From the NCBI GenBank assembly GCA_965661945.1, contig CBFIFP010000010.1, positions 1 to 36,431 on the forward strand: 36,431 bases of DNA, written 5' to 3'. The translations under genes were made by a program, and so were the position numbers. Positions 32,012 through 36,431 of the stretch are shown here, one piece after another (within the stretch, counting starts at the first letter, position 1; each line of letters starts with the position of its first letter). A model generated the notes under the pieces. It did not search any database. It was not told where the DNA came from and saw only the letters and a list, made by a program, of their open reading frames with translations. Source of the DNA: JAJRPT01 sp965661945 (GTDB lineage: Bacteria > Bacteroidota > Ignavibacteria > Kapaibacteriales > UBA2268).

Positions 32012-32142
32012 AAAAACTCAAAGAAACTAGAATTAAAGAAAATAAAAATAATTCCATAATTTTAATTTCAAATTATATTTTCAATTTCATTTCTTCTCAA
32101 ATTTAGTTAAATTTGTATTTTTGATAAATATTAAAAATTAAA

Positions 32143-32865
32143 ATGAAAATATTACTACTTTCAACATCAACAATACATGGGAAACCATATTTAGAATATT
32201 GCAATGAACTTTTAGAAGAGTATTATTCAAACATAAAAGAGTTACTTTTTATACCTTTTGCAAGACCCAGTGGAATATCACACAACGACTATACCCAAAA
32301 AGTTAAAGAAAGATTTTCAAAACTAAATATAAAAACCATTGGCTTACATGAATTTGAAGACAAAAAAAGTACAATACAAAATTCAGAAGCAATATTTATT
32401 GGTGGAGGAAATACATTCCTTCTGCTTACTCAATTATATAAATTTGATATAATTAATACAATAAAACAGCAAGTTTTAGAAAATAAATCACAATACATGG
32501 GAACAAGCGCTGGCTCAAATGTTGCAGGAAAATCAATTAATACAACCAACGATATGCCAATTATATATCCTCCATCATTCCAAAGTATTGGTCTTGTTAA
32601 CTTTAATCTAAACCCACACTATATAGACCCTGACACAAACTCTACACACAAAGGAGAAACAAGGGAAACAAGAATAAATGAATTTCATTCTTTAGAAGAA
32701 AATAATCAAATAGTTGTGGGATTAAGAGAAGGTTCGGGATTACTCTTGCAAGGTAAACAATCACCAACAATAAAACTAACAGGTGAAATACCTGCTAGAA
32801 TATTTCAAAAAAATCAACCACCAAAAGAATTAACAAATAAAGATAATTTATCTTTTTTGTTATAA
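32143..32865 (+). CDS. pepE: Dipeptidase E (alpha-aspartyl dipeptidase), peptidase family S51
   Basis: Cytoplasmic serine peptidase that cleaves Asp-X dipeptides. The 240 residues match PepE (~229). Motifs: MKILLLSTSTIHG, LFIPFARPSGISHNDY, AIFIGGGNTFLLLTQLY, the nucleophile Ser122 in MGTSAGSNVAG (family G-x-S-A-G-x-N), NPHYIDPD with the conserved His, GETRETRINEF, and VGLREGSGLLL, where the acidic residue completes the active site. A cyanophycinase of the same fold is longer and lacks these PepE stretches. A -7 element TAAATTTG (32108-32115), immediately followed by a second match TATTTTTG (32116-32123), lies 20-28 bases before the ATG; a -33 TTG is not obvious. Confidence 0.92.
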   Translation: MKILLLSTSTIHGKPYLEYCNELLEEYYSNIKELLFIPFARPSGISHNDYTQKVKERFSKLNIKTIGLHEFEDKKSTIQNSEAIFIGGGNTFLLLTQLYKFDIINTIKQQVLENKSQYMGTSAGSNVAGKSINTTNDMPIIYPPSFQSIGLVNFNLNPHYIDPDTNSTHKGETRETRINEFHSLEENNQIVVGLREGSGLLLQGKQSPTIKLTGEIPARIFQKNQPPKELTNKDNLSFLL

Positions 32866-32921
32866 AAACTTGATAAAAACTTATTTTTAAAACTAAAAAT
32901 ATGTAAATTCGTAACTATATT

Positions 32922-34877
32922 ATGAAAATTAAATTAAAAATCATATTCCTTTTTTCATTGTTAGCATTAATTGCTTCATCTTGTCCAGAGGAAGATCCAG
33001 ATTTAGTTACTCCCCCATCATTCAGTGAATCGGTGAACATAAGGTTCCTAAATTTATCAAGGAATTCTCAACTTGCCCTTGGCTTTGATCAAGAAAAAAT
33101 TACAGAAAATATTGGTTATTATGGTTTCACAGACTCATTCAAACCAGAAAATGACTCGGCATTTATATCATTATACGAAAACAATACAAAACTATTCGAA
33201 TTAGAAAGAGTAGTTAAATTCATTAGAGACATAAATTACATATATACTGCAGTTCCAAATCCAAGTGATTTTTCTAGAGATACATTATTTAGTTTTACAA
33301 ATATTGGGGATATCGTAGTTTCGGAAGTTGAAGCATCAGTAAAATTTATAAATTTATATGCAGATAACGAAGCATCATTTTCTATAGTAAAAGGTTGTCC
33401 AGGTGGTAACACCATAACAACTTCATTACTAAAGTATCTAGACTATACTCCTGCAGAAGGACAAAGAGCTGATAGAGTATTTATTTTTTCTATTTTAAAG
33501 ATTATAGGTGATGATTTTGAAGTAATAGGAACATTCAAAACAGAATTCAGACCAGAAAAAGAATATACGATACTAATGTCAGGAAGAGAAAATCAACCAG
33601 TTGAAATCTTTATGATTGACGAATTAGATTTAACATCAAACTTAAATGAAGCAAGTAATGTAGATAATCAAATAACAGAAATTAAATTAAATAACTTAAC
33701 AACAAATCAAGAAACACTAAATTACAATGGAGTAGAAATCGCAAACGTTTTACCAAAATTTCAATCAGATTTTATTGAAATATCGGCATGTATCTCAACA
33801 TCTGCAGAAACATTTACAATTCAAAGCGGTAGCGAAATACAATTCTCACCAGTAGTTAATGAAAAATATAACGCAATATCATATAACTCCTCCAATTCAT
33901 TTGGTTCAGAACTAATGATAATACCGCCCCCTTTATTAAATCTTAATAGAGAAGAAAAACCAGTTGTCAGATGTTTAAATCTAGGAAATACTGATGCCGC
34001 ACTAAATGTTTCGATAGGAGCAAATTCAAATTTTATAAACCAAGATAACCAAGAATTAATAAGAAATTACAGCGCTGGAGTGAATTTAGCCAGACAATTA
34101 AATTATAAAATTCTTTCACAACCTTCAATAATTGGTGAAGGTAATTTGCCAATATTGATATTTAACTCGCGCGAACCAGCAGATTACCTATATTCATTTA
34201 TGTATAAATTTGAGAAAAATCATAACTATTTAATAGTATCTTATCCAGATGGTAACGAAATAAAATATACTGTTATTGATGAAGGGATTACAAACTCTGA
34301 AATACCAGAATTTCAAGAGGCCTCAATTATAAATTTTGTAAATGGTGATTATTCAGAGCAAAGTCATCTAATCGGGTTATCAAACCAAAATGGTTCAGTT
34401 TTAGAAAATGCAAACTTATTGTATGGAAGCTCTCTTACTAGTTTAATTTCTCCTTCACTTGCAAAACTATCTTTCACAAATACATCCACTGACATAAATA
34501 TTGATATTGGGAAAAGATTATTAGCAATTAAAGATATAAACGACATATATAGTTTTCAAACAAATAAAGAAGAGGCAAATCAGGCAGGTTATAAATTTAG
34601 AATAGTGAACTTCTCAGATAAAGAAACTGCAATGATAAAAGTTCAAACAGGAGTTAGAATTGAAACAATTTTTGATAATGTAGATAGATTTGAATTAACA
34701 CCCTATCACACAGAACTAAGTCAAGGTAGAATATTTGTAATATGTGAAAATAATCAAAACCAAGAAATATTCTTCACATCCTCAGAGGTAAACGTTAGCA
34801 AAATGAAAGTTTATACCTTTGTATTAGTTGGAAATCAATTAAATGGTTACAAATTAATCACATTACAAGATTATTAA
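32922..34877 (+). CDS. Lipoprotein with six DUF4397-like modules
   Basis: A 651-residue lipoprotein: the signal ends LALIASSC (Cys21). Six related segments begin at about residues 38 (VNIRFLNLSRNSQLALGF), 140 (VKFINLYADNEASFSI), 253 (EIKLNNLTTNQETLNY), 348 (VVRCLNLGNTDAALNVSI), 467 (ASIINFVNGDYSEQSHLI) and 558 (KFRIVNFSDKETAMIKV). Each starts (V/I)-(R/K)-x-(L/I/V)-N-(L/F), the DUF4397 pattern, and the spacing of about 90-120 residues fits one beta-sandwich per module. No catalytic motif is visible; an adhesive or structural surface role is an inference. cysS begins one base after its stop, so the two share a transcript or at least translation coupling. Upstream, TAAATTCG (near 32905) is an imperfect -7 element. 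Confidence 0.72.
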   Translation: MKIKLKIIFLFSLLALIASSCPEEDPDLVTPPSFSESVNIRFLNLSRNSQLALGFDQEKITENIGYYGFTDSFKPENDSAFISLYENNTKLFELERVVKFIRDINYIYTAVPNPSDFSRDTLFSFTNIGDIVVSEVEASVKFINLYADNEASFSIVKGCPGGNTITTSLLKYLDYTPAEGQRADRVFIFSILKIIGDDFEVIGTFKTEFRPEKEYTILMSGRENQPVEIFMIDELDLTSNLNEASNVDNQITEIKLNNLTTNQETLNYNGVEIANVLPKFQSDFIEISACISTSAETFTIQSGSEIQFSPVVNEKYNAISYNSSNSFGSELMIIPPPLLNLNREEKPVVRCLNLGNTDAALNVSIGANSNFINQDNQELIRNYSAGVNLARQLNYKILSQPSIIGEGNLPILIFNSREPADYLYSFMYKFEKNHNYLIVSYPDGNEIKYTVIDEGITNSEIPEFQEASIINFVNGDYSEQSHLIGLSNQNGSVLENANLLYGSSLTSLISPSLAKLSFTNTSTDINIDIGKRLLAIKDINDIYSFQTNKEEANQAGYKFRIVNFSDKETAMIKVQTGVRIETIFDNVDRFELTPYHTELSQGRIFVICENNQNQEIFFTSSEVNVSKMKVYTFVLVGNQLNGYKLITLQDY

Positions 34878-34878
34878 A

Positions 34879-36330
34879 ATGAAAATTAAAATTTACAACA
34901 CCCTTTCAAAAAGCATTGAAGAATTTAAACCAATAAATCAAAACCTTATAAGCATTTATTCATGCGGACCAACCGTTTATAGTTATGCTCACATAGGCAA
35001 CATTCGTTCATTTTTATTTTCTGACTTATTGCAAAGAACACTAAAAGTTGTGGGAAATTACAAAGTGAAATGGGTAATGAATATTACAGATATTGATGAC
35101 AAAACAATTAGAGATTCAAATCCAAAAAGTGGCAAGTGGAACGAAAATATGCCTTTACCGACAGATAATCCACTTCATAATATTCAAACCTTCACGGGGT
35201 ATTACATAAAAGAATTTATTGAAGATATAGAAAAAGTTGGTATAAAAAAGCAACATATATTTGATTTGCCAAGAGCAACAGAACATATTAACGAAATGAT
35301 TGAATTAATTAAATTAATATATAAAAATGGCTTTGCTTATATAGCAGATAATAATGTGTATTTCAATGTGTCAAAATGGAAAGAAAAAGAAAAGTACGGA
35401 CGTTTAAAAAACATAGATTTCGATAATTTCCAAAAAGGAGTAAGAATAGACGCTGATGAATATGAAAGAGAAGAAGTTAGCGACTTTGTACTTTGGAAAA
35501 ATAAAAAAGAAAACGAACCATTTTGGGATTTCGAATTAGACGGTAATATAATAAGTGGTAGACCTGGCTGGCATTTAGAATGTTCTGCTATGGAACATAA
35601 ATATTTTGGTTTACCTTTTGACATACATACAGGTGGAATTGACTTACAATTTCCACATCATGAGGATGAAATAGCTCAAAGTCACTCTGGATATGGTATT
35701 GACCCAACAAATTATTGGTGCCATTGTGAATTCCTTGAAGTAGAAGGAAAAAAAATGAGTAAGAGTTTTGGAAATTATTTTACTATAAGAGATTTAGAAG
35801 AGAAAGGTTATGACACAATTGACATAAGATTTGCAATAATTTCTCAGCATTACAGAACCAAATATAATTTTACATTAGATGGTATAAGATCTGCATCTAA
35901 AGCAAGAAAAAGAGTTCAGAAATTTATCTTTTCATTGCAAGATGAAAAAGGTGAGTTAAATATAACTAATGAAATTCAAGAATTAAAAATAAATATTTTT
36001 AAAGAATTAGCTGAAGATTTACACACTCCAAAAGCACTTGCAAAATTATTTTCATTTGTAAATAAATATAAAAATGATAATTTCAATAAAGAAAGTAGAG
36101 AAATATTATTAGATCTACTAAAAGAATTAAATAATATTTTTGCTTGTTGGACATTTGAAAAAGAAATCGAAAAAATACCAGAGACAATCATATCTCTTGC
36201 AAAGGAAAGATTCAAAGCAAAAATTAATAAAAATTGGTCTTTAGCAGATGAATTAAGAAATCAAATCATCGAACATGGATATGCAATTAAAGATACTAAA
36301 GATAGTTTTGAATTAACTAAAATTAATTAA
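34879..36330 (+). CDS. cysS: Cysteinyl-tRNA synthetase
   Basis: Class I aminoacyl-tRNA synthetase that charges tRNA-Cys. The 483 residues match the family. Cys29 in SIYSCGPTVYSYAHIGNIRSF is the first zinc ligand, and HIGN (38-41) is the HIGH-type ATP motif; MNITDIDDKT follows. RPGWHLECSAMEHKYFG supplies another zinc Cys and GIDLQFPHHEDEIAQS the His/Glu ligands. The KMSKS motif is at 292-296 (KMSKSFGNYFT). The C-terminal helical anticodon-binding region ends near the stop (SLADELRNQIIEHGYAIKDTKD). There is a modest insertion near 88-105 (NPKSGKWNENMPLPTDN region). It follows the DUF4397-like gene by one base and is closed by the terminator at 36380-36405. Confidence 0.97.
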   Translation: MKIKIYNTLSKSIEEFKPINQNLISIYSCGPTVYSYAHIGNIRSFLFSDLLQRTLKVVGNYKVKWVMNITDIDDKTIRDSNPKSGKWNENMPLPTDNPLHNIQTFTGYYIKEFIEDIEKVGIKKQHIFDLPRATEHINEMIELIKLIYKNGFAYIADNNVYFNVSKWKEKEKYGRLKNIDFDNFQKGVRIDADEYEREEVSDFVLWKNKKENEPFWDFELDGNIISGRPGWHLECSAMEHKYFGLPFDIHTGGIDLQFPHHEDEIAQSHSGYGIDPTNYWCHCEFLEVEGKKMSKSFGNYFTIRDLEEKGYDTIDIRFAIISQHYRTKYNFTLDGIRSASKARKRVQKFIFSLQDEKGELNITNEIQELKINIFKELAEDLHTPKALAKLFSFVNKYKNDNFNKESREILLDLLKELNNIFACWTFEKEIEKIPETIISLAKERFKAKINKNWSLADELRNQIIEHGYAIKDTKDSFELTKIN

Positions 36331-36371
36331 AACTTATTTTTTATTTTTAACTTTACTTTATTACAAAATTA

Positions 36372-36410
36372 GACAAAAAAAAAGCCCTGCGTTAGCAGGG
36401 CTTTTCTTCT
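36372..36410 (+). terminator. Strong intrinsic terminator after cysS, probably bidirectional
   Basis: A perfect 11-bp stem (AAAAGCCCTGC, 36380-36390; GCAGGGCTTTT, 36395-36405) with a GTTA loop and a T-rich tail. It begins 49 bases after the cysS stop, and the run of A before the stem would serve as the tail on the minus strand. Its GC-rich stem stands out from the very AT-rich surroundings. Nothing else is recognisable up to the end of the window. Confidence 0.92.
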
Positions 36411-36431
36411 ATTGTATGTTGCGTCGATTAT

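Noticed and set aside
1..36431. CRISPR array, prophage, integron, toxin-antitoxin or defence island
   Set aside because: No regularly spaced repeats, cas-like, integrase, phage structural or toxin-antitoxin genes are visible; the content is ordinary housekeeping and envelope genes.
36372..36431. GC-rich hairpin at the right end as an RNA gene
   Set aside because: A perfect 11-bp stem, 4-base loop and T tail directly after cysS is best explained as a terminator.

Overview
This is a low-GC, gene-dense chromosomal stretch that reads as core genome of a Bacteroidota/Chlorobiota (FCB group) bacterium, possibly an Ignavibacteria- or Kapabacteria-like lineage; the placement below phylum is my inference. 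The evidence is (i) several start-proximal sequences of the form TTG-N19/20-TAnnTTTG, the Bacteroidetes-type promoter, (ii) few convincing Shine-Dalgarno sequences, (iii) the Bacteroidetes-type alternative GlmU, (iv) a secreted metalloprotease ending in a type IX secretion (T9SS) type A sorting domain, and (v) many Bacteroidetes-style lipoproteins (PD40, IPT/TIG, SUMF1-like, DUF4397-like). I found no rRNA, tRNA, CRISPR array, integrase, transposase or phage gene.

Layout. 1-561 holds no gene and contains degenerate dispersed repeats. 562-4546: an M20 amidohydrolase, a convergent GT-C-type membrane glycosyltransferase, then kbl followed by a good intrinsic terminator. 4822-9620, all on the plus strand: an unrecognised 88-residue protein, a sigma-54-type activator without a receiver domain, a hotdog thioesterase overlapping rlmB, a divergent FliK-like protein and a small outer-membrane beta-barrel candidate. 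9823-15354: a PD40/OmpA-like periplasmic protein, a YraN nuclease, a C1B peptidase, and a two-gene unit of a small secreted protein plus the T9SS-exported metalloprotease. 15434-19636: a sugar-type ABC solute-binding lipoprotein, divergent from pyrG and an alternative glmU. 19753-22013: a translationally coupled pair of lipoproteins on the minus strand (IPT + SUMF1-like, then a beta-propeller type). 22078-27601: a tightly packed plus-strand run of sugar-type ABC ATPase, periplasmic-TPR histidine kinase, LolC/E-type permease and RlmI-type methyltransferase. 27713-36330: a small membrane protein, scpA-scpB, pgi, a Blc-type lipocalin, pepE, a six-module DUF4397-like lipoprotein and cysS, closed by a strong terminator.

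Functionally the window mixes housekeeping (CTP synthesis, UDP-GlcNAc supply, chromosome condensation, glycolysis, Cys-tRNA charging, rRNA methylation) with envelope and secretion genes. I do not see a clearly new multi-gene defence or mobile system. The less ordinary items are the isolated FliK-like protein, the SUMF1-like/beta-propeller lipoprotein pair, the importer whose binding protein and ATPase are split with no permease in view, the orphan periplasmic-TPR kinase sandwiched between transporter genes, and unusual residues in the sigma-54 activator and in Pgi.
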